Part shown: one piece after another, positions 20,086 to 29,847 of the stretch
Position numbering within the stretch: position 1 is the first letter of the stretch
Layout: each line of letters begins with the position of its first letter
Assembly (NCBI GenBank): GCA_026418455.1
Contig: JAOABH010000004.1
Span: 620,001 to 684,000 of the forward strand
Direction: 5' to 3'
From: Hydrogenothermaceae bacterium
GTDB lineage: Bacteria; Aquificota; Aquificia; Aquificales; Hydrogenothermaceae
Length of the DNA stretch: 64,000 nt
Program-made: the position numbers and the translations under genes
The notes under the pieces: model-generated
The model's database searches: none
What the model was told of the DNA's origin: nothing
What the model saw: the letters and a program-made list of their open reading frames with translations, nothing else

Positions 20086-20928
20086 CTAATTATAACCTAT
20101 AATTACTCTATCTATACCTTGTAGATCCTTAATCAGATGGATATCTTTAAAACCTTCTGCTAAGAATAAATCTTTTACCTTTTTAGCCTGTCCTATTCCT
20201 AATTCAAAAGCAACAAAACCACCATCTTTAAGGTATCTCTTTGACCAGCTTAATATCTTTTCGTAAAATTCTGTCCCAACTTTACCGGAAATTAAAGCTT
20301 CCACAGGTTCTTTTTTAACTTCTCTCTGTAATGTCTCATACTCAGATTGAGATATATAAGGTGGATTTGAGACAACAAAATCCAGTTTGATATCTAACTT
20401 TGGTTCTTCAAATATAGACTGCTTTTTAAGTAGAAATCTGTCTGCTACTTTATGTATATTTGCATTTATGTTAGAAATCTCCAAAGCCTTTTCCGATATA
20501 TCTACACCTATCATATTTATATTTTTTCTCATCTTTAAAATAGTTATGGCTATACAGCCACTTCCAACCCCAACATCAATTCCAACTAATTCTTTACCTT
20601 CCGGTAATCTTTTAACAACCTCCTCAACTAATATCTCTGTCTCTGGACGTGGTATTAAAACTCCCTCTTCTATATAAAACTCTAAACCAAAAAACTCTTT
20701 TTTGTTTATTATATAGGCAACAGGAAAACCTTCTCCTCTCTTCTTAATTTCTTTAAGTATTCTTTCAACCTTATCCTCCGGTATATCCATATCTGGGTCT
20801 GTTATTATTTTCTCTTTTGGAATATTTAAAACTGTGGATATAATAATCATAGCATCAAGAGCTGGGTTTTCTACAGAGCTATCTTTTAAAATCTTGATAG
20901 ATTGATTATATATATCCCCTAATCTCAT
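20086..20928 (-). CDS. prmC: Peptide chain release factor N5-glutamine methyltransferase
   Basis: PrmC methylates the GGQ glutamine of release factors RF1/RF2. It has 280 aa: an N-terminal helical domain with LIPRPETEILVE, SAM motif I GIDVGVGSGCIAITILK, and the catalytic NPPY tetrapeptide in DFVVSNPPYISQSEY. It overlaps rlmI by ATGA upstream. These features separate PrmC from other HemK-like methyltransferases. Confidence 0.95.
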   Translation of the reverse strand: MRLGDIYNQSIKILKDSSVENPALDAMIIISTVLNIPKEKIITDPDMDIPEDKVERILKEIKKRGEGFPVAYIINKKEFFGLEFYIEEGVLIPRPETEILVEEVVKRLPEGKELVGIDVGVGSGCIAITILKMRKNINMIGVDISEKALEISNINANIHKVADRFLLKKQSIFEEPKLDIKLDFVVSNPPYISQSEYETLQREVKKEPVEALISGKVGTEFYEKILSWSKRYLKDGGFVAFELGIGQAKKVKDLFLAEGFKDIHLIKDLQGIDRVIIGYN

Positions 20929-22100
20929 CTAACTTTTTGTAAGATAAAACCTTTAAGATAAAGTGTAGAAGGGATATTAATTATATAAGGATGGTCTAAG
21001 TCTTGGGTAAGATATTCTATGTACTGTGTCTTTATTTTTGTATCTTTTAATGCATCTAAAGTTACATTTATAAGGTCCTCGTATGTTATATGATGAGAGC
21101 AGGAAAACACAGCTAAATAACCATTATCATTTAAAAGTTTTAAACTGTTTAAAATTAGATATTTAAATCCTCTTAAAGCTCCTTCTTTCTCATTTTTACT
21201 TTTTGCAAAAGGTGGTGGGTCTAAAACAATCATGTCATACTTTAACCCAGATTTTAACTCATCTTTGACAAAATCAAACACATCAGCTTTTTTGATTTCA
21301 TAACTTTCAATATTATTCAGTTTTAAGTTTTCGTTTATAAGTGAAACTGCATTTTCCGATATATCAACAAACTTAACAAAATCTGCACCTTTTAAGGCTG
21401 TATATATACCAAATCCACCTGTATTGGAAAACAGGTCTAAAACCTTAAAACCTCTCTTAACATACTTGGAAACTTTTTCTCTGTTTGCTCTTTGGTCTAA
21501 GTAGAATCCAGTTTTCTGTCCACTAATTAAATCTATTTTAAATTTAACACCGTTTTCTGTTATTGTAATGTTATCAGGAACATATCCGTATAAAACCTTT
21601 TCCTCTGTTTCTAAACCTTCTGCTAACCTTGATTTAGCATCTGATTTTTCTATAATAGCCTTTGGTTTTAAAACATCTATTATACTTTCCAAAATAATAT
21701 TTCTAAGATTTTCCATTCCAGCTGTGTTTATTTGTAGAGATATATAACCATCGTAGTAATCAGCTATAATTCCCGGAAGCTCATCTGCCTCTGAATGGAT
21801 GATTCTTACCCCATTTGAAATTTTAAAAATTCCCTCTCTTTTCTCTGTAGCTTTTTTTATTCTATTGACAAAAAACTGCTTATTAATTTCCTCTCTTTCA
21901 AAAGTTAGAACTCTAACTGTAATCTTACTTTTTGGATTTATATAACCTATCCCTAAAAATTCTCCCTTTGGAGAAGTTATCTCTATAATCTCTCCTGACT
22001 TTACATTCTTAGGAAATTCTTTTATCTCTCTATTGTATATCCAAGGATTATAAAGCTTTAACCTTTCTAAAACTTCCTTTTTAACGACCACCTTCTTCAT
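20925..22100 (-). CDS. rlmI: RlmI-like 23S rRNA (cytosine-C5) methyltransferase with PUA domain
   Basis: This is a class I SAM methyltransferase of 391 aa. An N-terminal PUA domain (1-75: VLERLKLYNPWIYNREI...GEFLGIGYINPKSKI) is followed by the RlmI central domain and the Rossmann core: YLDQRANREKV, motif I VLDLFSNTGGFGIYTA, motif IV LDPPPFAKSK, and SCSHHI near 350. E. coli RlmI methylates C1962 of 23S rRNA. The same fold includes RlmK-like enzymes, so the exact target is inferred. It overlaps udg and prmC by 4 bp each. Confidence 0.85.
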   Translation of the reverse strand: MKKVVVKKEVLERLKLYNPWIYNREIKEFPKNVKSGEIIEITSPKGEFLGIGYINPKSKITVRVLTFEREEINKQFFVNRIKKATEKREGIFKISNGVRIIHSEADELPGIIADYYDGYISLQINTAGMENLRNIILESIIDVLKPKAIIEKSDAKSRLAEGLETEEKVLYGYVPDNITITENGVKFKIDLISGQKTGFYLDQRANREKVSKYVKRGFKVLDLFSNTGGFGIYTALKGADFVKFVDISENAVSLINENLKLNNIESYEIKKADVFDFVKDELKSGLKYDMIVLDPPPFAKSKNEKEGALRGFKYLILNSLKLLNDNGYLAVFSCSHHITYEDLINVTLDALKDTKIKTQYIEYLTQDLDHPYIINIPSTLYLKGFILQKVR

Positions 22101-22735
22101 AAGGATAACTCTATAGCCTTTTTTATATCTTCAAAAAATGTATCTTTTACTGCTTGATTTCTTAATACATAAGATGGATGGAAAGTTATATATACCAGTT
22201 TATCTTGATAATTTAAAACTTTACCTCTCTCTTTGGTTATCTTTACTTCTTGTTTCATAACTCCACGGTAAGCTGTAGCTCCAAGGAGACATAAAACTTT
22301 TGGATTTATTATGTCTATCTGTCTTTGAAGATAAGGAAAGCAGGCTTCTTGCTCCTCTATCGTTGGTGTTCTATTACCAGGTGGTCTACATTTATTTATA
22401 TTTGCTATATAAAAATCTTCTCTTTTATATCCTGCATTTTCTATTGCTTTTGTAAGAAGTTGTCCAGCTCTGCCAACAAAAGGTCTTCCTTGAATATCTT
22501 CTTCTTCTCCGGGGGCTTCACCTATAAACATAACTTTTGCAAACAGATTACCTTCACCTAAAACAGCCTGTTTTCTATCCTTATGAAGTGGACATTTTGT
22601 ACAAACCTGTATCTCCCTGTTTATCTGTTCTAACTTCTCTAATCTTTCTTTTTTAACTCTACCAAAATCTTCACTTTCCAAAATCAACTCATCAAATCCT
22701 ATATCCCTAAGAATCTGTAAAATCTCTCTTACCAT
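22097..22735 (-). CDS. Family 4 uracil-DNA glycosylase (Fe-S)
   Basis: This thermophile-type uracil-DNA glycosylase excises uracil from DNA. It has 212 aa from the chosen ATG. Fe-S ligands are suggested by CTKC near the start of the domain and later Cys in NKCRPPGN and QEACFPYL. The catalytic motif is GEAPGEEEDIQGRPFVGRAG, and the C-terminal motif is TFHPSYVLR. The ORF track begins 42 bp earlier at a TTG. That TTG is the first three bases of a TTGACA -35 box, so the ATG at 22735 (MVREIL) is chosen. There is no SD in front of this ATG; see the promoter entry. Confidence 0.9.
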   Translation of the reverse strand: MVREILQILRDIGFDELILESEDFGRVKKERLEKLEQINREIQVCTKCPLHKDRKQAVLGEGNLFAKVMFIGEAPGEEEDIQGRPFVGRAGQLLTKAIENAGYKREDFYIANINKCRPPGNRTPTIEEQEACFPYLQRQIDIINPKVLCLLGATAYRGVMKQEVKITKERGKVLNYQDKLVYITFHPSYVLRNQAVKDTFFEDIKKAIELSL

Positions 22736-22742
22736 CTGAAAG

Positions 22743-22777
22743 ATTATATCATATAAACTTACAGCATAAACTGTCAA
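22743..22777 (-). promoter_or_regulatory. Strong sigma-70 promoter with a very short leader before udg
   Basis: On the minus strand a perfect TTGACA (22777-22772) is followed after 18 bp by TATGAT (22753-22748), which overlaps a perfect TATAAT (22748-22743). The udg ATG begins at 22735. Initiation 6-8 nt after either -10 puts the transcript start within a few bases of the ATG, and no Shine-Dalgarno is visible. The messenger would be leaderless or nearly so. It would drive the udg-rlmI-prmC-murA-argS operon. Confidence 0.65.
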
Positions 22778-22840
22778 AAGCTTCTTTAACTTGATCTAAA
22801 TAATTTACAGATGGAGCATAAACACACCTAACTTATAGAT

Positions 22841-23227
22841 CTACTCAACAGTTTCCTCTTTTTTCAGAAATTTAATTATATCTTCTAAATTATCCTCATA
22901 CATAAAGTAAGGATAGAATCTGAATTTACTAAACAAAGTTCCCCCGGATAAACTTTTTGATTTATAACTATCAAAAATATATTTATCCTGAATTTTATAA
23001 GCACACGCTAAAATCATTAAATTTGAATCAGAATCATCTACAAGCTGAAATCTCTTTATAGCTTCCGTATAGTGATTTTCAAGTATATGTTTAACTCCCC
23101 TTAAAAACCATTTGTCTTTAACATCGGGAACAGAGTTTAAAAGGTTCTCCGCTTCCTTCAAAGAAAGTTTTTCACCATCTTCTTTAATAAAAGCAACTTT
23201 CAACTTTCTAAAGTCTCTAACCATCAT
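22841..23227 (-). CDS. Hypothetical protein, helical, possible single TPR-like unit
   Basis: This is a 128-aa soluble protein with no family I recognise. The central part (KDKWFLRGVKHILENHYTEAIKRFQLVDDSDSNLMILACAYK, about 37-78) reads like one or two TPR-type helical hairpins. The ends are charged, and there is no signal peptide or TM helix. It overlaps the end of gltX by 4 bp (ATGA), so it belongs to the hemL-to-gltX operon as the last gene. The next gene (udg) has its own promoter. Confidence 0.65.
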   Translation of the reverse strand: MMVRDFRKLKVAFIKEDGEKLSLKEAENLLNSVPDVKDKWFLRGVKHILENHYTEAIKRFQLVDDSDSNLMILACAYKIQDKYIFDSYKSKSLSGGTLFSKFRFYPYFMYEDNLEDIIKFLKKEETVE

Positions 23228-24660
23228 CCAAAGTATTCAAGGAATCTTTTTAATCTAAACTTAACTCTCTCTATACCAATTACTTCTACTAATATATCCA
23301 AACCTACACCGGATGACTCTCCGGTTAATGCTATCCTTAAAGGATGGAATAACCCTTTACCTTTTACACCGAGTTCCTGTTGTATCTCCTTTGTTATAGT
23401 TTTAAAGTCTTCTTTTGATATACCACCTTTATCCTTTATCTTTTGATAAAAAGCCTCCACAACTTTATAAAACTTCTCATCTGACCTAACTTCTTTGACA
23501 ACATCTTCGCTAAAAATAATCTCATCAACAAAAAACACCTTGGCTCTTTCTTTTATATCTAACATAGTCTCTATACTATCCCTTACAGCTTCCATAACTT
23601 TTTTATAGTATTCAAAGTCAGCTTTGTATCCGAAACCTTCGAAAAATTCTACAGCTCTCTTGGTAACTTCCTCCAAAGGAAGAATTTCCCTTATATAAAC
23701 CCCGTTCATCCATCTCAACTTATTTCTGTCAAATATAGCCGGAGATTTATTCACATCTTCCAATCTAAACTGTTTAAATATCTCTTCTTTTGGAAGGATT
23801 TCCTTCTCATCTTTCGGATGCCAGCCAAGTAGTGAGAGAGCATTGAATACAGCTTCTGATAAATAACCTTCATCTTTCAGAGCTCTTACAGAAACAGCTC
23901 CATGCCTCTTTGACAGTTTTGTCCTATCTTCACCTAATATTATAGGGAGGTGAGCAAATGTTGGAATATTAAAACCAAGTGCTTCATATATGACTATCTG
24001 TTTTGGTGTATTTGATAGATGGTCTTCTCCTCTTATAACATGTGTTATTTCCATAAGAGCATCATCTATAACTACAACAAAGTTATAAACAGGCATTCCA
24101 TCAGCTCTAACTATAACAAAGTCTCCAAACTCTTTTGTGTCTATCTCTACAACTCCTCTTATCACATCTTCAAAAACAACAGTCTTTTCCGGAACTTTGA
24201 ATCTTATAACCGGTTTTATACCTTTTGCCTCATACTCAGACCTTTCCTCTTCTGTAAGATTTCTACATTTTCCGGAGTATCTGTAAGGTCTTCCTTCAGC
24301 TATAGCTTTTTCTCTCTCTTTCTCTAATTCTTCCTCTGTACAATAGCAATAGTAAGCATCTCCTGATTTTAGCAATTTATCAACATATTTATGGTATATA
24401 TCAAGTCTCTCTGACTGTCTGTATGGTCCATATTTTCCACCTCTATCCGGACCTTCATCCCACTCTATTCCAAGCCATTTTAGATCTTCAATAAGCATCT
24501 CTTCATACTCTTTTTTTGACCTTTCTAAATCCGTATCCTCTATTCTAAGTATAAAGGTAGATCCTTCATGTTTTGCAAAAAGATAGTTAAACAACGCAGT
24601 TCTTGCATTTCCAAGATGCAGATATCCGGTTGGACTTGGTGCAAACCTAACTCTCTTCAA
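23224..24660 (-). CDS. gltX: Glutamyl-tRNA synthetase
   Basis: This class I synthetase has 478 aa from the chosen start. The HIGH-like motif is FAPSPTGYLHLGNART, KMSKS is KLSKRHG, and the C-terminal anticodon-binding helical domain runs from about 320. The track starts 27 bp upstream at an ATG without SD. A perfect AGGAGG lies 6 nt before an in-frame TTG at 24660, giving the standard start (M)KRVRFAPSPTG. In organisms lacking GlnRS this enzyme also charges tRNA-Gln for GatCAB; that cannot be judged here. It follows polX by about 60 bp and is followed by a small hypothetical. Confidence 0.95.
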   Translation of the reverse strand: MKRVRFAPSPTGYLHLGNARTALFNYLFAKHEGSTFILRIEDTDLERSKKEYEEMLIEDLKWLGIEWDEGPDRGGKYGPYRQSERLDIYHKYVDKLLKSGDAYYCYCTEEELEKEREKAIAEGRPYRYSGKCRNLTEEERSEYEAKGIKPVIRFKVPEKTVVFEDVIRGVVEIDTKEFGDFVIVRADGMPVYNFVVVIDDALMEITHVIRGEDHLSNTPKQIVIYEALGFNIPTFAHLPIILGEDRTKLSKRHGAVSVRALKDEGYLSEAVFNALSLLGWHPKDEKEILPKEEIFKQFRLEDVNKSPAIFDRNKLRWMNGVYIREILPLEEVTKRAVEFFEGFGYKADFEYYKKVMEAVRDSIETMLDIKERAKVFFVDEIIFSEDVVKEVRSDEKFYKVVEAFYQKIKDKGGISKEDFKTITKEIQQELGVKGKGLFHPLRIALTGESSGVGLDILVEVIGIERVKFRLKRFLEYFG

Positions 24661-24721
24661 CTTTTTCCTCCTAAAATCCATAATCATAATTCTCTTTTAA
24701 ATCTTCCTTTAAATAACAAAA

Positions 24722-26473
24722 TCATCTTTTTATTATACTAAATTTAGCTCTCTTTTCTTGCTTAAATCTCTCTATCTCTTCCCAGCTGTATGTGTTGAGT
24801 ATGTCCTCTCTTTTTGCCCACCCTCTACGGGCAAGAGATACCCCTATCTCCATATATCCGAAGTTTGACAAACTGTGGCTATCTGTTGATATCACAAGTT
24901 TGACTCCAATCTCTACAGCTTTTTTTATCCATATATCTGGCAGATCCATCCTCGTTGGCTGAGCGTTTATTTCGAGGGCTGTATTTGTCTCCTTTGCAAC
25001 CTTTAAAATCTCTTCCGAAAGCTGATAGCCTTCCCGTGATCCAAATGTTCTACCAGTGGGGTGTCCTATGACACACACATAAGGATTTTCCATAGCTTTT
25101 ATTATTCTGTCTGTGTTATCCCTGTTAAACTGAGTATGTATAGATGCAACTACCCAATCAAGTTTTGATAAAATCTCATCAGGTAAGTCCAAACTACCAT
25201 CCGGTAAAATGTCAACCTCTACACCTTTCTTTATAAAGTTAATTCCAAGTTTCTTGTTAATCTTATCAATCTCCTCCATATACCTTAAAACATCCTCTTC
25301 ATTTAGTCCGTGTGCAACCCTTACAGCTTTTGAGTGGTCTGTTAATGCTATATACTCATACTTGTAATTTTTTAATACAAACTTTGCAATCTCTTCAATG
25401 GTGTTTATTCCGTCTGTCCAGGTTGAGTGTATATGTAAATCACCTTTTATATCTGAAAGCTCAACGAGTTTTGGCATCTTTCCTTCCAGAGCTAACTCTA
25501 TCTCTCCTCTATCTTCTCTCATCTCCGGAGGTATCCACTGCAAACCAACAGCTTTATAGACTTCCTCTTCAGTTTTTCCTGCTATCTTCTCTCCAGTCTT
25601 TACATCAAAAACTCCATACTCACTAACCTTTAAACCTTTTGACTTGGCTATATCTCTAAAATGGACATTATGTTCTTTTGAACCTGTGAAGTATTGAAGG
25701 CCACTTCCCCATTCATCAGGATTTAAAACCCTAAGATCAACCTGTCTATCTTTTTCGTATATCATAACACTGGCTTTAGTATCACCTTTTGCGATAACCT
25801 CTTTAACATCTTCAAGAGATGTGAAGTAATCCAGGACTTTCTGTCTGTCTTTCTCCTCACAGGCTACAAGTATATCTATATCTCCAACTGTCTCCTTTCT
25901 TCTTCTTAGACTTCCTGCAAGTTCTACGTTTTTTACTTCCTTTAAAACTTTAAGTTTTTCCAACAACATCTTTCCTATTTGAAGAGCTTCCCATAGAAGT
26001 AGCCTTTTTTGAGTTTTCTCATAAAGTTCAAGTCCTTTTAGCATATTTTGGACTTTTTTCTCTCCAAAACCTTTTAATGAAGCAACTCTTCCGTCCTTCA
26101 ATGCTTTTATAAGTTCTTCTTTTGTTGATATACCAAACTCCTGATGAATTCTCTTTAAAGTTTTAGGTCCAAAACCTGGAACTTCCATAAGTTCAAGGAA
26201 ATCCGGAGGTACAAGCTGTTTTAAATCTTCGTATTTCCTTATTTTTCCTGTTTTTATATACTCCTCAATCTTTTCCTCTATCCCGCTACCTATACCCCTG
26301 ATATGATGTATATCTCCACTCTGGATAAGATTTCTTATATCGTCAGGAAGGCTATCAACAATCTGAGCAGCCCTGTGGTAAGCTAAAGCCCTAAATTTAT
26401 CTTCCAAAAAGTCGTATATATTACCCATATTTTCAAAAATCTTCGCAAGCTCTTTATTGATGTTCTGATACAT
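24722..26473 (-). CDS. polX: DNA polymerase X family protein with PHP domain (PolX)
   Basis: This is a bacterial/archaeal PolX repair polymerase of 583 aa. Its domains are, in order: the N-terminal helix-hairpin-helix 8-kDa region (ADKFRALAYHRAA-type, then PGFGPKTLKRIHQEFG); the palm with VELAGSLRRRKETVGDIDILV carrying catalytic Asp residues; and the C-terminal PHP phosphoesterase (from about 345) with DLHIHSTWTDG, ALTDHSKA, GVEVDILPDGSLD, IGHPTGR and STDSHS. The PHP metal-site residues look intact, implying 3'-5' exonuclease and possibly AP-endonuclease activity. It lies in the operon with hemL, nrdR, uppP, trpC and gltX. Confidence 0.94.
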   Translation of the reverse strand: MYQNINKELAKIFENMGNIYDFLEDKFRALAYHRAAQIVDSLPDDIRNLIQSGDIHHIRGIGSGIEEKIEEYIKTGKIRKYEDLKQLVPPDFLELMEVPGFGPKTLKRIHQEFGISTKEELIKALKDGRVASLKGFGEKKVQNMLKGLELYEKTQKRLLLWEALQIGKMLLEKLKVLKEVKNVELAGSLRRRKETVGDIDILVACEEKDRQKVLDYFTSLEDVKEVIAKGDTKASVMIYEKDRQVDLRVLNPDEWGSGLQYFTGSKEHNVHFRDIAKSKGLKVSEYGVFDVKTGEKIAGKTEEEVYKAVGLQWIPPEMREDRGEIELALEGKMPKLVELSDIKGDLHIHSTWTDGINTIEEIAKFVLKNYKYEYIALTDHSKAVRVAHGLNEEDVLRYMEEIDKINKKLGINFIKKGVEVDILPDGSLDLPDEILSKLDWVVASIHTQFNRDNTDRIIKAMENPYVCVIGHPTGRTFGSREGYQLSEEILKVAKETNTALEINAQPTRMDLPDIWIKKAVEIGVKLVISTDSHSLSNFGYMEIGVSLARRGWAKREDILNTYSWEEIERFKQEKRAKFSIIKR

Positions 26474-26517
26474 ATCTAACCACCAACTTCAAGTTTCTGT
26501 ATAAAAACAGAACTCCA

Positions 26518-27294
26518 TTAAAGTAAAGATCTCAGCTTTTCTCCTATATTTGCCTCCCTCATAAGAGACTCACCTATTAAAAATGCATCAACTTGGTATT
26601 TTTTCAACTCCTCTATCTCTTCCTTTGAAGATATTCCACTTTCCGCAACAACAACTTCAACACCCATATCCTTTAATTTAGGAGCAAGTACTTTTGAGAG
26701 ATTTATATCTACTGTAAAGTTTTCAAGATTTCTGTTGTTTATTCCTATAATCTTGGCTCCAGCTTGTATAGATTTAAAGGCTTCTTCCTCTGAATGAATC
26801 TCAACCAAAGGCTCTAAATCCAATTCCCTTCCGACTTCAATCAAATCCTTTAACCTCTTTTCATCTAAAACTTTGGCTATAAGTAGATAACTATCTGCAC
26901 CGTAAGCGTAAGCTTCAAGTATCTGTCTCTCATCAACTATAAAATCTTTCCTTAAAACTGGCAGTTTCACCTCTTTTGCGATTTCAGCAAGATACTCTAT
27001 AGATCCTTGAAAATACTGTTTATCAGTTAAAACAGATATTGCCTTGGCCCCATTTTTTTCATACTCCTTTGCTATCTCAACAGGATTAAACACATGTCTT
27101 ATAATACCTTTAGAAGGAGATGCTTTTTTGACTTCAGCTATTATATTTGTTCCCCTGCCTTTCAACGCTTTTTTAAAATCTAAAACCTTCTTTTTTCTAT
27201 TAACAGCAAGGTCTTCTAAGACTTTGATATAAGCTGGAGTATAACTTTCCAACTCCTCATACTTCGTCTTTATTATCTTTTCCAAAATATTCAT
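26518..27294 (-). CDS. trpC: Indole-3-glycerol phosphate synthase
   Basis: This enzyme catalyses ring closure of CdRP to indole-3-glycerol phosphate in tryptophan synthesis. It has 258 aa as a (beta/alpha)8 barrel: IIAEVKKASPSKGIIR with the catalytic Lys, VLTDKQYFQGS, VLRKDFIVDERQI, and C-terminal GINNRNLENFTVD and VAESGISSKEEI. All hallmark motifs are present. The gene is monofunctional and separated from trpB. SD GGTAGGA precedes the ATG, and it lies 4 bp after uppP. Confidence 0.96.
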   Translation of the reverse strand: MNILEKIIKTKYEELESYTPAYIKVLEDLAVNRKKKVLDFKKALKGRGTNIIAEVKKASPSKGIIRHVFNPVEIAKEYEKNGAKAISVLTDKQYFQGSIEYLAEIAKEVKLPVLRKDFIVDERQILEAYAYGADSYLLIAKVLDEKRLKDLIEVGRELDLEPLVEIHSEEEAFKSIQAGAKIIGINNRNLENFTVDINLSKVLAPKLKDMGVEVVVAESGISSKEEIEELKKYQVDAFLIGESLMREANIGEKLRSLL

Positions 27295-27298
27295 CTTC

Positions 27299-28063
27299 CT
27301 ACCTCAACACCACAAAGAAATATATCAATCCCAATACTATCCTATATATACCAAACGGTATAAAGTTATGAGTAGATATAAATTTAAGTAGTAATTTAAT
27401 AGCTATAACTGCAAAGATAAACGCAGTTATAAAACCTATAACTAAGTTACTCCAATCTGACACGTTGAAGTTAGAGTGGTTTTTATATATGTCGTAAAAT
27501 GTAGCCATAAACATAGTGGGAACTGCCAGTAAAAATGAAAACTCTGCAGCTGTTTTTCTATCAAGGTCTAAAATTAATCCTCCAATTATCGTAGCTCCTG
27601 ACCTTGAAGTTCCTGGAATCATTGCAAGAGATTGGAAAACACCTATGGTGAAAGCTTTTTTATAATTAACATCGTATATACTTTTTACCCCATATTCCCT
27701 GTTTTTATGGATATACTCAATACCAATAAGAATAAAACCTCCTAATACAAGCATAAAGACAACTGTGTAAGGATTAAAGAAGGATTTTATCAGCTTATAA
27801 AGTAAGAATCCAAGAACTCCCGTAGGTATAAAAGCTACGATCAACCTCTTTAAAATCTCTAACTCCAAAAATTTCTTCCAATAGAGGAAAACAACAGCCA
27901 TAATTGAACCAAGCTGTATAGAAACCTCAAAAGCTTTATGGGTGTCTGTCTGCTGAACACCCATTAAGTTAGAAACCAATATGAGATGCCCTGTAGAGGA
28001 TATCGGTAAAAACTCTGTCAGTCCTTCAACGACTCCAAGGATAAATGCTTCAATACCACTCAA
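27299..28063 (-). CDS. uppP: Undecaprenyl-diphosphatase UppP (BacA)
   Basis: This polytopic inner-membrane enzyme recycles undecaprenyl pyrophosphate for cell-wall synthesis. It has 254 aa and about eight TM segments. The two signature loops are GVVEGLTEFLPISSTGHLIL near residue 10 and MIPGTSRSGATIIGG near 162. It starts with TTG, with AAGGAG about 6 nt upstream. It follows nrdR by 3 bp. Confidence 0.95.
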   Translation of the reverse strand: MSGIEAFILGVVEGLTEFLPISSTGHLILVSNLMGVQQTDTHKAFEVSIQLGSIMAVVFLYWKKFLELEILKRLIVAFIPTGVLGFLLYKLIKSFFNPYTVVFMLVLGGFILIGIEYIHKNREYGVKSIYDVNYKKAFTIGVFQSLAMIPGTSRSGATIIGGLILDLDRKTAAEFSFLLAVPTMFMATFYDIYKNHSNFNVSDWSNLVIGFITAFIFAVIAIKLLLKFISTHNFIPFGIYRIVLGLIYFFVVLR

Positions 28064-28066
28064 AAT

Positions 28067-28519
28067 TTACTCCTTCTCTATCTCTTTTATCTTTTCCTGA
28101 AAATCTCTTATGTCTTTAAAATCTTCATACACAGATAAAAATCTTAAGTATGCAACTTTATCAAGCTGCTTCAACCTTTCTTTTACCATCTCACCGATTT
28201 CATAACTTGTTGTAGTAAGTTTTCCTTCGTCTATTAAGAATCTTTCTATACTGTCTGCAATTTCTACAATCTGTGTCTCAGATATTGGTCTTCCTTTTGA
28301 TGCCAGTTTTATACCCCTTATAATTTTTTCCTTGTTAAATGGTTCCACCTTTCCATCTTTTTTAATTACCTTGATATTTTCTTCTTCTATTCTTTCATAA
28401 GTGGTAAATCTGTATCCACACTCAAGACATTCCCGTCTTCTTTTTATAACAGACCCATCTTTTGACTGTCTGGTTTCCAATACTTTATCACTTAAACTTC
28501 CACATTTTGGACATCTCAT
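28067..28519 (-). CDS. nrdR: Transcriptional repressor NrdR
   Basis: NrdR is a zinc-finger/ATP-cone repressor that controls ribonucleotide reductase genes. It has 150 aa. The N-terminal zinc ribbon is CPKCGSLSDKVLETR...CLECGYRFTTYER, and the ATP-cone starts at about 45 (IKVIKKDGKVEPFNKEKI). The length and both domains are canonical. It overlaps the hemL stop by one base. No nrd gene is in the window, so its targets lie elsewhere. Confidence 0.96.
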   Translation of the reverse strand: MRCPKCGSLSDKVLETRQSKDGSVIKRRRECLECGYRFTTYERIEEENIKVIKKDGKVEPFNKEKIIRGIKLASKGRPISETQIVEIADSIERFLIDEGKLTTTSYEIGEMVKERLKQLDKVAYLRFLSVYEDFKDIRDFQEKIKEIEKE

Positions 28520-29796
28520 TATAACTTCCTTAAAACCTTTTCCATTTTTTCTAAAGTTATCTCTAAATCACTGTTAGAGTGAGCTGTACTTAGGAAAAAT
28601 GCCTCAAACTGTGAAGCTGGTAAATATACACCCTCTTCAATAAGTCCTCTGAAAAACTTTGCAAATAACTGAGTGTCAGAGGTTTTTGCTGTTTGAAAAT
28701 CTAAAACTTCCTTGTCTGTAAAGAATGCCGTTATCATTGATCCAACCCTATTTACCGTTATAGGCTTTCCGGTTAACTTTGATATCTCTTTTATACCGTC
28801 TTCCAAAACTTTACCTTTTTTATCAAGTTCCTGATATGGATTTAACTCTTTTAAAAGTTTAAGTTGTGCAAGTCCTGCAGCCATAGCAAGTGGATTTCCG
28901 GAAAGTGTCCCTGCTTGATAGACCGGTCCTACTGGTGCCACGTACTCCATAATCTCCCTTTTTCCACCGTATGCTCCAACTGGAAGACCACCTCCTATCA
29001 CTTTTCCGAAAGTTGTTATATCTGGATCTATATTGTAAAGTTCCTGAGCTCCCCCGTAAGCCAATCTAAACCCTGTCATAACTTCATCAAATATAAGTAA
29101 AGCTCCGTAATCTCTTGTTATCTGTCTTAATTTTTGGTGATACTCTTTTGAAGGAGCTACAACTCCCATATTTCCGGCAACAGGCTCAATTATCACACAG
29201 GCTATATCTTCACCGTACTTTTTAAATGTTTCTTCCACAGCTTCAATATTGTTGTAAGGTAAAACTATGGTTAATTTAGCTAACTCTTCCGGAATCCCAG
29301 GAGTCCCAGGAATACCTAAGGTTGCAACCCCAGATCCAGCAGACACCAAGAGACTATCTCCATGTCCGTGGTAACATCCATCAAATTTAACTATATGCTT
29401 CCTCTTTGTATAGCCTCTTGCAAGTCTTATGGCACTCATCGTTGCTTCTGTTCCGGAGTTAACAAACCTGACCATCTCAACAGATTTAACAGCATCTACA
29501 ACCTCTTTTGCCATATCCACTTCTATCTTCGTAGGAGCACCAAAACTTGTCCCAAAGTTAGCTATCTGTTTTATGGCATTTAGTATCTGGTCATGGGCGT
29601 GACCAAGTATGAGAGGTCCCCAAGATAAAACATAGTCTATATACTCATTTCCATCTTCATCCCATATCCTTGAGCCTTTCCCTCTATTTATAAATAGAGG
29701 TTCTGATCCAACAGATTTAAAGGCTCTAACCGGAGAGTTGACTCCACCAACTAAATACTTTTGTGCTTCTTTAAAAAGCTCTCTTGATCTTTCCAT
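28519..29796 (-). CDS. hemL: Glutamate-1-semialdehyde 2,1-aminomutase
   Basis: This PLP enzyme of the C5 pathway makes 5-aminolevulinate for heme. It has 425 aa from the chosen ATG. Motifs: [30 protein letters not shown], the PLP-binding Asp block FDEVMTGFR, and the lysine [18 protein letters not shown]. The track ATG lies 12 bp upstream. GGAGG sits 5 nt before the second ATG, giving the usual start MERSRELF, so that start is used. It heads the operon hemL-nrdR-uppP-trpC-polX-gltX. Confidence 0.96.
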   Translation of the reverse strand: MERSRELFKEAQKYLVGGVNSPVRAFKSVGSEPLFINRGKGSRIWDEDGNEYIDYVLSWGPLILGHAHDQILNAIKQIANFGTSFGAPTKIEVDMAKEVVDAVKSVEMVRFVNSGTEATMSAIRLARGYTKRKHIVKFDGCYHGHGDSLLVSAGSGVATLGIPGTPGIPEELAKLTIVLPYNNIEAVEETFKKYGEDIACVIIEPVAGNMGVVAPSKEYHQKLRQITRDYGALLIFDEVMTGFRLAYGGAQELYNIDPDITTFGKVIGGGLPVGAYGGKREIMEYVAPVGPVYQAGTLSGNPLAMAAGLAQLKLLKELNPYQELDKKGKVLEDGIKEISKLTGKPITVNRVGSMITAFFTDKEVLDFQTAKTSDTQLFAKFFRGLIEEGVYLPASQFEAFFLSTAHSNSDLEITLEKMEKVLRKL

Positions 29797-29847
29797 AAAG
29801 TCCTCCATTCATCAGCTTCTTCTTTAAAATATTCTATCATAAGGATT

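Noticed and set aside
22735-22777. N-terminal extension MTVYAVSLYDIIFQ of the uracil-DNA glycosylase ORF
   Set aside because: Its TTG is part of a TTGACA -35 box and the extension covers the whole promoter; family proteins begin near MVREIL.
25312-25626. 104-aa plus ORF within polX
   Set aside because: Leucine-rich antisense shadow of a well-supported enzyme gene.
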